64,000 bases of DNA, from assembly GCF_001269655.1 (NCBI RefSeq), contig NZ_LHVE01000009.1:310001-374000 (forward strand), in the 5' to 3' direction. Made by a program: the position numbers and the translations under genes. This stretch comes from Pseudomonas thivervalensis. Its GTDB lineage: Bacteria > Pseudomonadota > Gammaproteobacteria > Pseudomonadales > Pseudomonadaceae. The notes beneath the pieces were generated by a model that saw nothing but the letters and a program-made list of their open reading frames with translations, did not search any database and had not been told where the DNA came from. Shown in pieces: positions 1 to 10,609 of the stretch. Every line of letters begins with the position of its first letter. The stretch's first letter is position 1.

Positions 1-1101
<1,101 letters not shown>

Positions 1102-1163
1102 GGCCAGTCAGTTGAAGCTCGCTCCCACAGGTATGCGGTTCACTTAAGAACAACGGTGGATCT

Positions 1164-1294
1164 GTGGCGAGGGAGCTTGCTCCCGCTGGGTCGCGAAGCG
1201 GCCCCAAAACCTGCCGCATGGGGAGCATCAGGCACACCGCACTTGCCGGTTCACGACTGCTTCGCAGCCGAGCGGGAGCAAGCTCCCTCGCCAC
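1164..1294. repeat. REPIN-like inverted REP pair
   Basis: The left arm GTGGCGAGGGAGCTTGCTCC and its inverted copy GGGAGCAAGCTCCCTCGCCAC flank about 90 bases, and each arm is itself palindromic around GAGCTTGCTC. The same doublet recurs elsewhere in this window. It fills most of the 216-base gap between the porin and the IclR gene; I see no gene there. Confidence 0.85.
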
Positions 1295-1317
1295 GGGTTT
1301 GTCGATCGACTTTGCGA

Positions 1318-2100
1318 CTACCGCACATGCCAACCCAACTGGCTTGAAATCTGTTGGGTCGCTTGCATCAGTTGCTTGACATAGTCCTGCTTCAACTCTT
1401 CCCGGAAGCGAAAGCACGGGAATGAAACGCTCATCCCGCCGATCACATGGCCAAAACGGTCGCGGATCGGTGCGGCCAGGCAACGCATGTTGTCTTCGAA
1501 TTCTTCATGGTCCTCGGCATAGCCTTGCTGGCGAACGGTCTCCAATTCCTGCAGATACGCCTCGACGCTGGTCAGGGTATTGGCCGTACGGCGCTCGAAA
1601 CTTTCCAGTGCCAGGTGCGCGAGCAATTCGTCTTCTTCGAGCCAGGCCATCAGCACCTTGCCGATGCCGGTGCAGTACAACGGCGCCCGTCGGCCGATCC
1701 GCGAGTACATGCGCAGGTTGTACTTGGAGTCGATCTTGTGCACGTAGACGATGCTGCCTTCGTCGAGAATCCCCAGGTGCACGGTCTCGCCCGTCAGCTC
1801 GTTGATCCTGCGCATCCCGGGCTCCGCTTCCCGGACGATGTCCAGGTGGGGCAGGGCCTGGGCGCCCAACTCGAACAGCCGGACGCTGAGGCGATAGCGA
1901 TCCTCGGCGTCCTGCACCACATACCCACGGGCCTTGAGCGACTGCAGGAAGCGATAGACCGTGGCCTTGGACATGTCCAGTTTGGTGGCGATCTCCGACA
2001 CGCCGCTCTCTTCCGGATGCTCGGCCAAGGCCTCGAGCACGGCCATGGTCCGGCCCACCGCCGACACCAGATCGTTGTTTGGAATGACGCTGTTGTCCAT
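1318..2100 (-). CDS. kdgR: IclR-family transcriptional regulator, KdgR-like
   Basis: Probable repressor of KDG/hexuronate genes. The 260-residue protein has an N-terminal winged HTH (about residues 10-70, with the MSKATVYRFLQSL recognition region) and a C-terminal IclR effector domain. Long stretches match my memory of enterobacterial KdgR, notably SIVYVHKIDSKYNLRMYSRI and the GRRAPLYCTGIGKVLMAW region. The ATG at 2100 was chosen over an upstream ATG at 2163 because GGAG sits at good spacing and the extra 21 residues look non-coding. It is transcribed divergently from kdgK, and two TGAAAC/GTTTCA palindromes lie between them. KDG as the ligand is inferred from the family and neighbours. Confidence 0.88.
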   Translation of the reverse strand: MDNSVIPNNDLVSAVGRTMAVLEALAEHPEESGVSEIATKLDMSKATVYRFLQSLKARGYVVQDAEDRYRLSVRLFELGAQALPHLDIVREAEPGMRRINELTGETVHLGILDEGSIVYVHKIDSKYNLRMYSRIGRRAPLYCTGIGKVLMAWLEEDELLAHLALESFERRTANTLTSVEAYLQELETVRQQGYAEDHEEFEDNMRCLAAPIRDRFGHVIGGMSVSFPCFRFREELKQDYVKQLMQATQQISSQLGWHVR

Positions 2101-2145
2101 GAAGGCTCCAACGTGAAAGTAAAACCCAAGGATATACGCTAGCAG

Positions 2146-2165
2146 AACAAAACGCTGTTTCATTT
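2146..2165. promoter_or_regulatory. Candidate KdgR operator 1
   Basis: The imperfect palindrome AACAAAACGCTGTTTCATTT matches the known KdgR-type pattern (TGAAAC, short spacer, GTTTCA). It lies just upstream of the putative kdgK -35 hexamer and in the kdgR 5' region, so it could serve repression and autoregulation. Binding is inferred. Confidence 0.55.
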
Positions 2166-2169
2166 TTAC

Positions 2170-2197
2170 TTGACGGGGGCGGAAATCTGACTAGACT
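2170..2197 (+). promoter_or_regulatory. Putative sigma-70 promoter of the kdgK operon
   Basis: TTGACG (2170-2175) and TAGACT (2192-2197) are separated by 16 bases, giving a start near 2204 and a leader of about 48 bases before kdgK. It is flanked by the two KdgR-like palindromes. Confidence 0.5.
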
Positions 2198-2212
2198 CGG
2201 GCCTTGAGATAG

Positions 2213-2232
2213 AAATGAAACGCCGTTTTAAA
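2213..2232. promoter_or_regulatory. Candidate KdgR operator 2
   Basis: AAATGAAACGCCGTTTTAAA is a near-palindrome of the same type as the site at 2146-2165. It lies just downstream of the predicted kdgK transcription start, a typical roadblock position for a repressor. Confidence 0.55.
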
Positions 2233-2251
2233 AATAAAGAAAGGGCGCGTA

Positions 2252-3256
2252 ATGATGGATTTAACGCACAACCATGGTCCGCAGACCCGCGTCACCCGCC
2301 CGCTGAAAGTGGCGCTGGTGGGTGAATGCATGATCGAGATGCGCGGTGAGCCGGGTGCCGCGATCATCCAGACGTTCGGTGGCGATACGCTCAACACTGC
2401 GGTCTACCTGGCCCGATTGAATCCCCGTGGCGCAGTGGCCGTGGACTACATGACGGCAGTGGGCAACGATGCGTTCAGCGTCGCCATGCGCCGGTCCTGG
2501 CTGGACGAGGGGATCGGTGATGCCCACGTCCGCGTGATCGAAGATGCGCTGCCCGGGCTGTATTTCATCCAGACCGATCCACACGGCGAGCGGCGTTTCC
2601 TCTACTGGCGCGGGGAAGCGGCGGCGCGGCGCATGTTCGAAGGTCCCGAGGCCGACGCCATGCTCGAGGCGCTGGCCGATTACGACTACGCCTACCTGAG
2701 TGGCATCAGCCTGGCGATCCTCACGCCAGCAGGGCGCCAACGCTTGATCGAGGCCTTGCATCGGGCGCGTCGGGCGGGCACGCGCATCGTCTTCGACAAC
2801 AACTACCGTCCCCATCTTTGGCCCGATTCTGAAACGGCCCGGCAAGCCTACCGCGACCTGTTGCACCTGACCGACCTGGCCCTGGTCACCTGGGAAGATG
2901 ACGCGGCCCTGTTCGGCTATCGCGATCCTGAGGCCTTGTTCAGTGCCTATGCCCAGGCAGAAGTCGGCGAAGTCGCTCTCAAGCGTGGCGCCGCCAGTTG
3001 CTTGATCCAATGCCCGACGGGGCGTTTCGACGTGCCCGCGCAAACCGTTTCCCATGTCGTCGACACCACGGCTGCCGGTGATTCGTTCAGCGCCGCCTAC
3101 CTGGCCTGCCGTCTGCGCGGCGGCGATCCGGAACAGGCCGCCCGCTGGGGCCATCGCTTGGCAGCCCAGGTCGTACAGTACCGGGGCGCGCTGATTCCCC
3201 AGGCGGCGATGCCGAACATGGGCGCGTCCTCACTTCCTTCCGTTGCACAGGTCTGA
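2252..3256 (+). CDS. kdgK: 2-keto-3-deoxygluconate kinase
   Basis: PfkB/ribokinase-family sugar kinase of 334 residues that phosphorylates KDG to KDPG, the entry to the Entner-Doudoroff aldolase step. The N-terminal segment [13 protein letters not shown] followed by [15 protein letters not shown] is typical of KdgK, where the GGD/N region binds the sugar acid. The C-terminal PfkB signature [15 protein letters not shown] carries the catalytic aspartate. The ATG at 2252 (or the adjacent one at 2255) follows an AAGGG element. It is the first gene of a tight operon, with the next start four bases after its stop, and it sits downstream of KdgR-like operators, which fits induction by KDG. Confidence 0.93.
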   Translation: MMDLTHNHGPQTRVTRPLKVALVGECMIEMRGEPGAAIIQTFGGDTLNTAVYLARLNPRGAVAVDYMTAVGNDAFSVAMRRSWLDEGIGDAHVRVIEDALPGLYFIQTDPHGERRFLYWRGEAAARRMFEGPEADAMLEALADYDYAYLSGISLAILTPAGRQRLIEALHRARRAGTRIVFDNNYRPHLWPDSETARQAYRDLLHLTDLALVTWEDDAALFGYRDPEALFSAYAQAEVGEVALKRGAASCLIQCPTGRFDVPAQTVSHVVDTTAAGDSFSAAYLACRLRGGDPEQAARWGHRLAAQVVQYRGALIPQAAMPNMGASSLPSVAQV

Positions 3257-3260
3257 CCTT

Positions 3261-4472
3261 ATGAAAATCGTTGAAGCGCGCGTCATCGTCACCTGCCCCG
3301 GCCGCAACCTGGTCACCTTGAAGATTGTCACCGACGAGGGCATTTACGGCATTGGCGATGCCACCTTGAATGGCCGCGAACTGGCCGTCGTCGCTTACCT
3401 GGAAGAGCACGTCCTGCCGGCGTTGATCGGCCGCGATGCCCACCGCATCGAGGACATCTGGCAGTACCTGTATCGCGGCGCGTACTGGCGCCGGGGGCCG
3501 GTGACCATGACCGCTATCGCCGCCGTCGACGTGGCGCTGTGGGACATCAAGGCCAAGGCCGCGAACATGCCCTTGTACCAGTTGCTCGGCGGCAAGAGTC
3601 GCGAGCGGGTGATGGTCTACGGGCATGCCACCGGCAAGGACATCGAAGGGTGCCTGGACGAAGTCGCCCGTCACGTCGAACTGGGCTACAAAGCCGTGCG
3701 CGTGCAATGCGGCGTGCCCGGCATCGCCACCACCTACGGGGTCGCCAAGCGCAGCGGCGAACGTTATGAGCCGGCCGACAGCGACCTGCCCGCCGAGCAC
3801 GTGTGGGACACCGCCAAATACCTCAACTACGTGCCCAAGCTGTTCGCCGCCGTGCGCGAACGCTTTGGTGACGACCTGCATATCCTCCACGACGTGCACC
3901 ATCGCCTGACGCCCATCGAGGCGGGGCGGTTGGGCAAGGCCGTGGAACCGTACAACCTGTTCTGGCTGGAAGACTGCACGCCGGCGGAAAACCAGCAGAG
4001 CTTCCGTCTGATTCGCCAGCACACCACCACGCCGTTGGCCGTGGGTGAGGTGTTCAATTCCATCCATGACTGCCGCGAATTGATCCAGGAGCAGTTGATC
4101 GACTACATCCGCACGACGCTGGTGCATGCCGGCGGTATTACCCATGTGCGGCGCATTGCCGATTTCGCCGCGCTGTTCCAGGTGCGGACCGGTTTCCACG
4201 GCGCTACCGATCTGTCACCGGTGTGCATGGGCGCGGCCCTGCATTTCGATACCTGGGTGCCCAACTTCGGCATTCAGGAACACATGCCTCATGAAGCGCG
4301 AATCGATGAAGTGTTTCCCCATGCCTATCGCTTCGAGGACGGCCACTTCACCCCCGGCGAAACACCGGGGCATGGTGTCGATATCGATGAAGACCTTGCC
4401 CGCCAATACCCCTACAAACGCGCCAGCCTGCCGGTCAACCGTCTCGAAGACGGCACGCTCTGGCATTGGTGA
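3261..4472 (+). CDS. manD: Mannonate dehydratase of the enolase superfamily (ManD/RspA type)
   Basis: This 403-residue enolase-superfamily protein is predicted to dehydrate D-mannonate to KDG. Visible family traits are the [22 protein letters not shown]-terminal cap, [17 protein letters not shown], the metal/catalytic segment [17 protein letters not shown], the WLEDCTP and VGEVFNS carboxylates, and the HGATDLSPV histidine region. It closely resembles E. coli RspA. The ATG at 3261 is preferred over an in-frame TTG at 3243 that would overlap kdgK. Part of the ManD family has low activity or prefers D-gluconate, so the exact substrate is not certain. The operon also encodes the unrelated dehydratase UxuA. 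Confidence 0.88.
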   Translation: MKIVEARVIVTCPGRNLVTLKIVTDEGIYGIGDATLNGRELAVVAYLEEHVLPALIGRDAHRIEDIWQYLYRGAYWRRGPVTMTAIAAVDVALWDIKAKAANMPLYQLLGGKSRERVMVYGHATGKDIEGCLDEVARHVELGYKAVRVQCGVPGIATTYGVAKRSGERYEPADSDLPAEHVWDTAKYLNYVPKLFAAVRERFGDDLHILHDVHHRLTPIEAGRLGKAVEPYNLFWLEDCTPAENQQSFRLIRQHTTTPLAVGEVFNSIHDCRELIQEQLIDYIRTTLVHAGGITHVRRIADFAALFQVRTGFHGATDLSPVCMGAALHFDTWVPNFGIQEHMPHEARIDEVFPHAYRFEDGHFTPGETPGHGVDIDEDLARQYPYKRASLPVNRLEDGTLWHW

Positions 4473-4528
4473 AGCCGTTCCAACCCTTTGAGGACACGGG
4501 ACGAAAACGTCCCGCCAGGAGTGACCCG

Positions 4529-5560
4529 ATGAAAGCGTTCCAGGTAAGAGCACCGTTCGAGTTCGGGCTGGCCCAGGTCGACCGACCCGAGGTCGCCCAT
4601 GGCGAGGTCCAGGTCGATGTGGCGTATGCCGGCATCTGTGGCTCGGACATGCACATCATTCATGGGCAGAACGCATTCGTGCGTTTCCCCCGTGTTACCG
4701 GCCATGAATTCTCCGGGGTGATCCGGCAAGTGGGTGAAGGTGTCGAGCACCTGCAGGTGGGTGACCGGGTGTGCATCGATCCGGTGATCAGTTGCGGCAC
4801 CTGTTATCCCTGTCGTATTGGCCGGCCCAATGTCTGCACGCGGCTGCAAGTGATCGGCGTACACCGCGACGGTGGCTTCAGCGAACAGGTCTGCGTACCG
4901 GCCGAGAACGGCCACCGCTTGCCCGATTCGATGTCCCTCAGCCACGGCGCCCTGGTCGAGCCTTATTCCATTGCCCTGAACGTGCTCGATCGCATGCAGC
5001 CTCATCCGGGTGACAGCGTGCTGATCTACGGCGCCGGGGTGATCGGCTTGACCCTGGTGCAGATGGCCAAGGCGTTGGGGTTGACCGACATCACCGTCAC
5101 CGATGTCATCGACAGTCGCCTGGAGACGGCGCGAGCACTCGGTGCCAGCCGGACCCTCAACGGCCAGCAAGTCGATGTCGAAGCGGTGATGCGTGAGCTG
5201 ACGCAAGGCGAGGGCGTGCCGTTGATTGTCGATGCCGCCTGCATACCGGCACTGATGCCGCAAATGGTGCGCCTGGCTTCGCCGGCCGGACGCATCGGGT
5301 TGCTGGGCTTCAACGCCACGCCGAGTGATCTGGTGCAGTTGGAAATGATCAAGAAGGAACTGACCCTGGTGGGCTCGCGGCTCAACAACCGCAAGTTCCC
5401 GCGGGTGATCGAACTGATCGCCAGTGGCAAGTTGCAAGTCCAGGACCTGATCAGTCACCGCGTCACCTTCGACGAAATGCCCGGCGCCATCGACCTGATC
5501 GAAAAACACCCCGAGCAAACCCGAAAAGTCCTGGTGGAGCTGACGAACGCCCATCACTGA
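4529..5560 (+). CDS. Zinc-dependent medium-chain dehydrogenase, RspB-like
   Basis: The 343-residue MDR-family NAD(P)-dependent alcohol dehydrogenase has an early catalytic zinc region ([17 protein letters not shown]), a structural-zinc cysteine cluster ([16 protein letters not shown]) and a Rossmann motif (YGAGVIGL). It resembles E. coli RspB and hexonate 5-dehydrogenases, so it probably oxidises a sugar acid such as L-gulonate to feed D-fructuronate into the UxuB/UxuA route; that substrate is inference. The ATG at 4529 follows CAGGAG at good spacing, while the frame is open further upstream without coding character. The rspA-rspB gene pairing is also seen in E. coli. Confidence 0.85.
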   Translation: MKAFQVRAPFEFGLAQVDRPEVAHGEVQVDVAYAGICGSDMHIIHGQNAFVRFPRVTGHEFSGVIRQVGEGVEHLQVGDRVCIDPVISCGTCYPCRIGRPNVCTRLQVIGVHRDGGFSEQVCVPAENGHRLPDSMSLSHGALVEPYSIALNVLDRMQPHPGDSVLIYGAGVIGLTLVQMAKALGLTDITVTDVIDSRLETARALGASRTLNGQQVDVEAVMRELTQGEGVPLIVDAACIPALMPQMVRLASPAGRIGLLGFNATPSDLVQLEMIKKELTLVGSRLNNRKFPRVIELIASGKLQVQDLISHRVTFDEMPGAIDLIEKHPEQTRKVLVELTNAHH

Positions 5561-5638
5561 GCCGTCGGTACTATCGGTTTCATCGTGCCTGTCATGGGCA
5601 CCCTCACCGAATAAACACAACAAGCGGGAGGTTCCACC

Positions 5639-6931
5639 ATGTTTGGTCAAGGACGTAGCTTAATCATCATCATGCTGTTCCTGGCCGGGGTCATCAATTA
5701 CCTCGATCGGTCGGCATTGTCTGTGGCGGCGCCTTTCATCCAGAAAGACTACGGTCTGAGCACGGGTGAGATGGGCATGATCTTCAGCAGTTTTTTCGTC
5801 GGTTATGCCGCCTTCAACTTCATCGGCGGCTGGGCCGCCGACCGTTACGGCGCCAAGACCACGTTGCTCCTGGCCATGGTCTTGTGGTCGTTGTTCAGTG
5901 GCCTTACGGTGCTGACGGTGGGCTTCGCGTCGCTGGTGCTCATCCGGATCCTGTTCGGCATGGGCGAAGGGCCGCTGAGCGTCACAACCAGCAAGATGGT
6001 GAACAACTGGTACACCCCCAAGCGCAGGGCGCGGGCGATCGGCACGTCGATGTCCGGCACGCCGCTGGGCGGGGCGATTTCCGGTCCGGTGGTGGGCTTC
6101 ATCGCCGTCACCTACGGCTGGAAGGTGTCGTTCATTATCATCATGTTGGTCGGCCTGATCTGGGCGGCGGTCTGGTACAAGTTCGTCAAGGAGAAGCCTG
6201 AAGGCGAGGGCGCCGAGGAGATTCTGCGGGCCGAGGGGCAGGGCGAGCTGGCGGCACAACCGGTGTTCCCGCTGCGGTTCTACCTCAAGCAGCCGACGGT
6301 GCTGTTCACCTCCCTGGCCTTCTTTTCCTATAACTACACCTTGTTCTTCTTCCTGACCTGGTTCCCCAGCTACCTGACCATGGCCCACGGCCTGAACGTC
6401 AAGGACATGAGCATCGCCACGGTCATTCCTTGGGTGTTGGGTTTCCTCGGCCTGGCCCTGGGCGGCTTCATCTCCGACTTCGTGTTCAAGAAAACCGGAA
6501 AAATGATGTTCTCCCGCAAAGTGGTGCTGGTGACCTGCCTGCTGGCTTGCGCCGTTTGCATCGCCTGTGCCGGGATGGTCAGTACCTTGTATCCGGCGGT
6601 GATTCTGGTCGCCTTGGCGGTGTTCTTCCTCTACCTCACCGGTGCCATCTACTGGGCGATCATCCAGGACACCGTCCCGGCGGCGCGGGTGGGCGGCGTC
6701 AGTGGTTTCATGCACTTTCTGGCGAACACCTCGGGCATTGTCGGTCCGACCCTGACGGGCTTCCTGGTGCAGTTCACCGGTTCGTTCACCAGTGCATTCC
6801 TGCTGGCGGGGTTGTTGACCGTGATCGGTGCCGTGTGTGTGGCGCGCTACGTTAAACCGCTGTCGGTGGCGGATACCGGCCACGCGGCGGCACAAAGCCC
6901 GCAACCCGCTTCGGCCCTGGGCCGTTCCTGA
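5639..6931 (+). CDS. MFS transporter, anion:cation symporter (ACS) family, hexuronate/sugar-acid type
   Basis: Inner-membrane proton symporter of 430 residues with about 12 hydrophobic segments. The first helix region carries INYLDRSALSVAAPFI and the loop 2-3 motif GGWAADRYGAK, as in ExuT, GudP and DgoT. The loop RIxFGMGEGPLSVTTSKMVNNW is characteristic of ACS organic-anion carriers. A strong GGGAGG ribosome site precedes the ATG. Its place inside the kdgK-uxuA operon makes it the likely importer of glucuronate, galacturonate or a related aldonate. The substrate cannot be fixed from sequence. Confidence 0.9.
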   Translation: MFGQGRSLIIIMLFLAGVINYLDRSALSVAAPFIQKDYGLSTGEMGMIFSSFFVGYAAFNFIGGWAADRYGAKTTLLLAMVLWSLFSGLTVLTVGFASLVLIRILFGMGEGPLSVTTSKMVNNWYTPKRRARAIGTSMSGTPLGGAISGPVVGFIAVTYGWKVSFIIIMLVGLIWAAVWYKFVKEKPEGEGAEEILRAEGQGELAAQPVFPLRFYLKQPTVLFTSLAFFSYNYTLFFFLTWFPSYLTMAHGLNVKDMSIATVIPWVLGFLGLALGGFISDFVFKKTGKMMFSRKVVLVTCLLACAVCIACAGMVSTLYPAVILVALAVFFLYLTGAIYWAIIQDTVPAARVGGVSGFMHFLANTSGIVGPTLTGFLVQFTGSFTSAFLLAGLLTVIGAVCVARYVKPLSVADTGHAAAQSPQPASALGRS

Positions 6932-6948
6932 ACAGAAGGAGTGAGTCG

Positions 6949-8406
6949 ATGCCTGTTGTGAAACGTGAACCTTGCACCGGCACTGCAGCGCAGATCGGTA
7001 TCGTGCACTTGGGCCTGGGCGCGTTTCATCGCGCGCACCAGGCGGTCTACCTGCAACGCCATCTCAATCGCCATGGCAACAGCGATTGGGGCGTGTGCAG
7101 TGCCAACCTGCGCTCCAACCGCACCGTGGTCGAGCAGTTGCGCGAGCAGGACGGCCGCTATCATGTGGCCGAGTACCGCGACCGCGAGCAGGTGACGCTG
7201 CGCGAGATCGGGGTGTTGCGCCAGGCCTTGTACGTGGGCGAGGGCGGTCAGGAATTGGAGCAGTTGCTACAGCGCATGGCCGCGCCGCAGACGCGGATCG
7301 TCACGCTGACCGTCACCGAAAAAGGCTACTGCCTGAGCCCTTCTTCCGGGCAGTTGCGCCGCGAAGATCCGACGATTGCCCATGACATCGCCCATCCACA
7401 CACGCCACGCTCGGCGCCCGGCATTGTCCTCGAAGCGCTGCGCCGCCGCCGCGCCGCGGGTATCCCGGCCTTCACCGTGTTGTGCTGCGACAACATGCCC
7501 GACAACGGCCAGCGCACCCGCCAGGCGGTCAGCGCGTTGGCGGCGTTGCAGGATGAGGCGCTGGCGCAGTGGGTCGAGCAACAGGTGGCGTTTCCCAGCT
7601 GCATGGTCGACCGCATCGTGCCGGCCATGGACGACGAGTCCTTCCGCCGGCTGGCGCAGCAACTCGACTGTCACGATCGCGCGGCAGTGGTCTGTGAAAG
7701 CTTCAGCCAGTGGGTGGTCGAGGACCACTTTCCCCTTGGTCGTCCGGACTGGGAAGTCGAAGGGGTGCAGATGGTCGAGGACGTGCGCCCGTTTGAAACC
7801 ATGAAATTGCGCATGCTCAATGGCAGCCATTCATTGCTGGCCTACGTGGGCCTGCTGGCCGGCCATGAGTCGGTCTTCGACGCCGTCAGCGATGGGAGGC
7901 TGGCGCGCCTCATCGAGCGCTACATGGCCGAGGAAGCCGCACCGACCCTGGACATGCCGGCCGGCATCGATCTTGCGGCGTATGCCCAGGATCTGCGGGC
8001 GCGCTTTGCCAACGACAGCCTGCAACATCGCTTGCGCCAGATCGCCATGGACGGCTCACAGAAACTGCCGCAACGCTGGTTGCTCGGCGCGCAGCAATTG
8101 CTTGACCAGGGGCGCGGCATCGACTGCATCGCCCTGGGCATCGCGGCATGGATTCACTACTGCACGCAGCCGTTGCCCGGTCGCCCGGCGCACACGATTG
8201 ACGACCCGCTGAGCGCCACCTTTGCCGATCTTGCCGGACGTTTCGAGGGCGCATCGCGGGTGAATGCGTTCCTCGACCTGGATGAAGTCTTCCCGCCGCA
8301 GCTGGCGGCTCGCGCAGCATTTCGCGACGCCGTGCACCACGCCTATCGCGCCTTGGTCCGCGATGGCGTGGACAGCCTGTTGCCCCCCCTTGCCGTACCC
8401 AACTGA
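6949..8406 (+). CDS. uxuB: Fructuronate reductase / D-mannonate oxidoreductase (polyol-specific long-chain dehydrogenase)
   Basis: The 485-residue member of the mannitol dehydrogenase superfamily is predicted to reduce D-fructuronate to D-mannonate with NADH. The N-terminal nucleotide fold shows [18 protein letters not shown], followed by VTEKGYC. The catalytic K-x4-N-x2-H motif of the family is intact at about Lys286, Asn291 and His294 ([11 protein letters not shown]). A mannitol or arabinitol dehydrogenase is a possible alternative by family alone. Lying immediately upstream of uxuA (16 bases) argues for the UxuB assignment. Confidence 0.87.
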   Translation: MPVVKREPCTGTAAQIGIVHLGLGAFHRAHQAVYLQRHLNRHGNSDWGVCSANLRSNRTVVEQLREQDGRYHVAEYRDREQVTLREIGVLRQALYVGEGGQELEQLLQRMAAPQTRIVTLTVTEKGYCLSPSSGQLRREDPTIAHDIAHPHTPRSAPGIVLEALRRRRAAGIPAFTVLCCDNMPDNGQRTRQAVSALAALQDEALAQWVEQQVAFPSCMVDRIVPAMDDESFRRLAQQLDCHDRAAVVCESFSQWVVEDHFPLGRPDWEVEGVQMVEDVRPFETMKLRMLNGSHSLLAYVGLLAGHESVFDAVSDGRLARLIERYMAEEAAPTLDMPAGIDLAAYAQDLRARFANDSLQHRLRQIAMDGSQKLPQRWLLGAQQLLDQGRGIDCIALGIAAWIHYCTQPLPGRPAHTIDDPLSATFADLAGRFEGASRVNAFLDLDEVFPPQLAARAAFRDAVHHAYRALVRDGVDSLLPPLAVPN

Positions 8407-8422
8407 TAACAAGGAGAAACAC

Positions 8423-9610
8423 ATGGAACAGACATGGCGTTGGTTTGGCCCCAAAGACCCGATTTCCCTGGCGGACGTTCGCCAGACCGGTGCGACCGGC
8501 ATCGTCACCGCGCTGCACGAAATTCCCAATGGCCAAGTCTGGCCGGTGGACGCCATCGCGGCGCGCAAACAGATGATCGAAGCGGCCGGCCTGAGCTGGT
8601 CGGTGGTGGAAAGCATTCCGGTGCACGAAGACATCAAGCGCGGCTGCGGGCGGCGCGACGAGTACATCGCCAACTACCAGCAGAGCGTGCGCAACCTGGC
8701 AAGCTGCGGCATCGATATCGTCTGCTACAACTTCATGCCGGTGCTGGACTGGACCCGAACCGATTTGTCCTTTGAACTGGCGGATGGCGGCTGGGCCTTG
8801 CGCTTCGATCAAACCGCGTTTGCCGCCTTCGACCTGTTCATCCTCCAGCGTCCGGGGGCGCAGGCCGAATACAGCGCCGAGGATATCCAGCAGGCCAAGG
8901 CCTACTTCGAACAACTGACGCCGGCCCGGCGCGAAACCCTGGTCAACACCCTGATCGCCGGTTTGCCCGGCGCCGAGGAACATTACAGCCTGGACAACTT
9001 CCGAGACTTGCTGCGGACCTACGCCGACATCGACGAAGCCAAGTTGCGTGAACACCTGGGCTATTTTCTGCGGGCAGTGATCCCCGTCGCGGAGGAGGTC
9101 GGTGTGCGCATGGCGATCCACCCGGACGACCCGCCCCGGGCACTGCTCGGTTTGCCCCGCATCCTGTCCACCGCCGAAGACGCCCAATGGCTGCTGGACG
9201 CCGCGCCCAGTCCGGCCAATGGCCTGACATTCTGCACCGGTTCCTATGGCGTGCGCGAAGACAACGACCTGGTGGCGATGGCCAAGCACTTTGCGCCGTT
9301 CATCTACTTCACCCACCTGCGTTCAACCCGCCGGGAAACCGACCCACGCAGTTTCCATGAAGCCCATCACCTGGACGGCGACGTCGACATGGTCGGAGTC
9401 ATCAGTGCCTTGGTGGCCGAAGAGCGCCGACGTGAACGCGAAGGCGGCCCGCGCTTGCCACTGCGGCCCGACCATGGGCATCAATTGCTGGACGACCAGC
9501 ACCGCAAAAGCAATCCCGGCTACTCACTGATCGGCCGCCTCAAGGGCCTGGCGGAAATTCGCGGCGTGGAACTGGCGGTGCGCCAACAACTGAGTCAAGT
9601 AGCGCACTAA
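8423..9610 (+). CDS. uxuA: D-mannonate dehydratase (UxuA)
   Basis: TIM-barrel mannonate dehydratase of 395 residues that makes KDG from D-mannonate. Family traits are [16 protein letters not shown] at the start, [45 protein letters not shown], the HPDDPP metal region, FTHLRST and [11 protein letters not shown] near the C-terminus. The ATG at 8423 directly follows AAGGAG; an in-frame upstream start at 8264 would overlap uxuB by 143 bases and is rejected. It is the last gene of the operon, and its product is consumed by KdgK at the operon's other end. Confidence 0.95.
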   Translation: MEQTWRWFGPKDPISLADVRQTGATGIVTALHEIPNGQVWPVDAIAARKQMIEAAGLSWSVVESIPVHEDIKRGCGRRDEYIANYQQSVRNLASCGIDIVCYNFMPVLDWTRTDLSFELADGGWALRFDQTAFAAFDLFILQRPGAQAEYSAEDIQQAKAYFEQLTPARRETLVNTLIAGLPGAEEHYSLDNFRDLLRTYADIDEAKLREHLGYFLRAVIPVAEEVGVRMAIHPDDPPRALLGLPRILSTAEDAQWLLDAAPSPANGLTFCTGSYGVREDNDLVAMAKHFAPFIYFTHLRSTRRETDPRSFHEAHHLDGDVDMVGVISALVAEERRREREGGPRLPLRPDHGHQLLDDQHRKSNPGYSLIGRLKGLAEIRGVELAVRQQLSQVAH

Positions 9611-9615
9611 TCCCT

Positions 9616-9746
9616 GTGGCGAGGGAGCTTGCTCCCGCTGGGCTGCGCAGCAGCCCTCAAATCAGGCGCCTCGGTGTATCAGCCAGATCGCATTCAACCG
9701 GTTTGGGGTCGCTGCGCAACCCAGCGGGAGCAAGCTCCCTCGCCAC
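9616..9746. repeat. REPIN-like inverted REP pair
   Basis: GTGGCGAGGGAGCTTGCTCC and its inverted copy flank a central spacer. It fills nearly all of the space between the convergent ends of uxuA and the GntR gene, where it may also act as a bidirectional terminator-like hairpin. Confidence 0.85.
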
Positions 9747-9766
9747 AGGGTTGGTGTTCATCCGAT

Positions 9767-10519
9767 TTAATTTGGGTGATCCATACAAGCGCCACTGGGC
9801 GGGGGCTGGTCGGCGGAATCTTCCGGTTCGAGGGCTTTCAACCAGCGGTTCTCCGAACGGCTCAGATGCTGGCGCATCGAGGTCTGGGCGCCGAGCACAT
9901 CCTTGTTGGCTACGGCGTGCAGGATTGCCTCATGCTCGACGACCGCCGCTTCCCACGTCAGGGCATTCTCCGAGTGTTTGCTCAGGTGAGCCGAAATCGG
10001 GTTGTGTCTTTCATCAAAGAGGGCGGTGATGATCCGGACCAGGGCGGAGTTACCGCTCATCTTGGCCAGGCGCTGATGGAATAGACGGTCGTCCTCCAGC
10101 GGAGGCAGGCCGTTGGCAATGCTCGCGCGCATGGCATCGATGCAGTCCTGCAGATAGCGGTAGTCGCTTTTCTTGCCGTGCAAACACGCCAGGATCACCG
10201 ACTCACCTTCGATCAAGGCGCGCGCCTGCATCAGTTCCGAAGGGCTCTCGCCCAAGGTCATGCTCGGGTTTTTTCCGTCCTTGGGCTTGGCTCGCACGTA
10301 CACGCCGGAGCCCATCTTGATCTCGATGTCGCCGTCTATTTCCAAGGCAATCAGCGCCTCGCGCAACGACGGCCTGGAAACCCCCAACAGTTGGGTCAGA
10401 TCACGCTCGGGGGGAAGCCTGGAGCCTGCTTTGAAATCCCCCTGGGCGATGTAGTTGCGCAATTGATCGGCGATTTTCTGGTACGGCTTTCGCTCGGCGG
10501 CGTTGATCGGTGAGACCAT
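9767..10519 (-). CDS. FadR/GntR-family regulator with FCD domain, UxuR/ExuR-like
   Basis: Transcriptional regulator of 250 residues. The N-terminal GntR winged HTH (about residues 8-75, with RLPPERDLTQLLGVSRPSLREALIALE) is followed by an all-helical FCD ligand-binding domain (about 90-230) with metal-type residues in DDRLFHQRLA and VVEHEAILHAV. It is downstream of the uxaA gene on the same strand, so it is probably the specific regulator of hexuronate genes. Two ATTGG-N5-CCAAT palindromes upstream of the operon resemble the published UxuR/ExuR consensus (AAATTGGTATACCAATTT), which supports this role. An aldohexuronate or aldonate ligand is inferred. Confidence 0.87.
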   Translation of the reverse strand: MVSPINAAERKPYQKIADQLRNYIAQGDFKAGSRLPPERDLTQLLGVSRPSLREALIALEIDGDIEIKMGSGVYVRAKPKDGKNPSMTLGESPSELMQARALIEGESVILACLHGKKSDYRYLQDCIDAMRASIANGLPPLEDDRLFHQRLAKMSGNSALVRIITALFDERHNPISAHLSKHSENALTWEAAVVEHEAILHAVANKDVLGAQTSMRQHLSRSENRWLKALEPEDSADQPPPSGACMDHPN

Positions 10520-10609
10520 GAGTTGGCGTCCATCGGAGAGTCGGCAAAGGCTACCATAGGCGCTTGATGGTGTTCATTTATGTGGGAAAGGGATGAATGA
10601 CTCCCTCAA

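Noticed and set aside
5561..5638. Intrinsic terminator (GTGCC/GGCAC stem near 5586-5601)
   Set aside because: The stem is short, has no T-tract and lies inside a co-directional operon.
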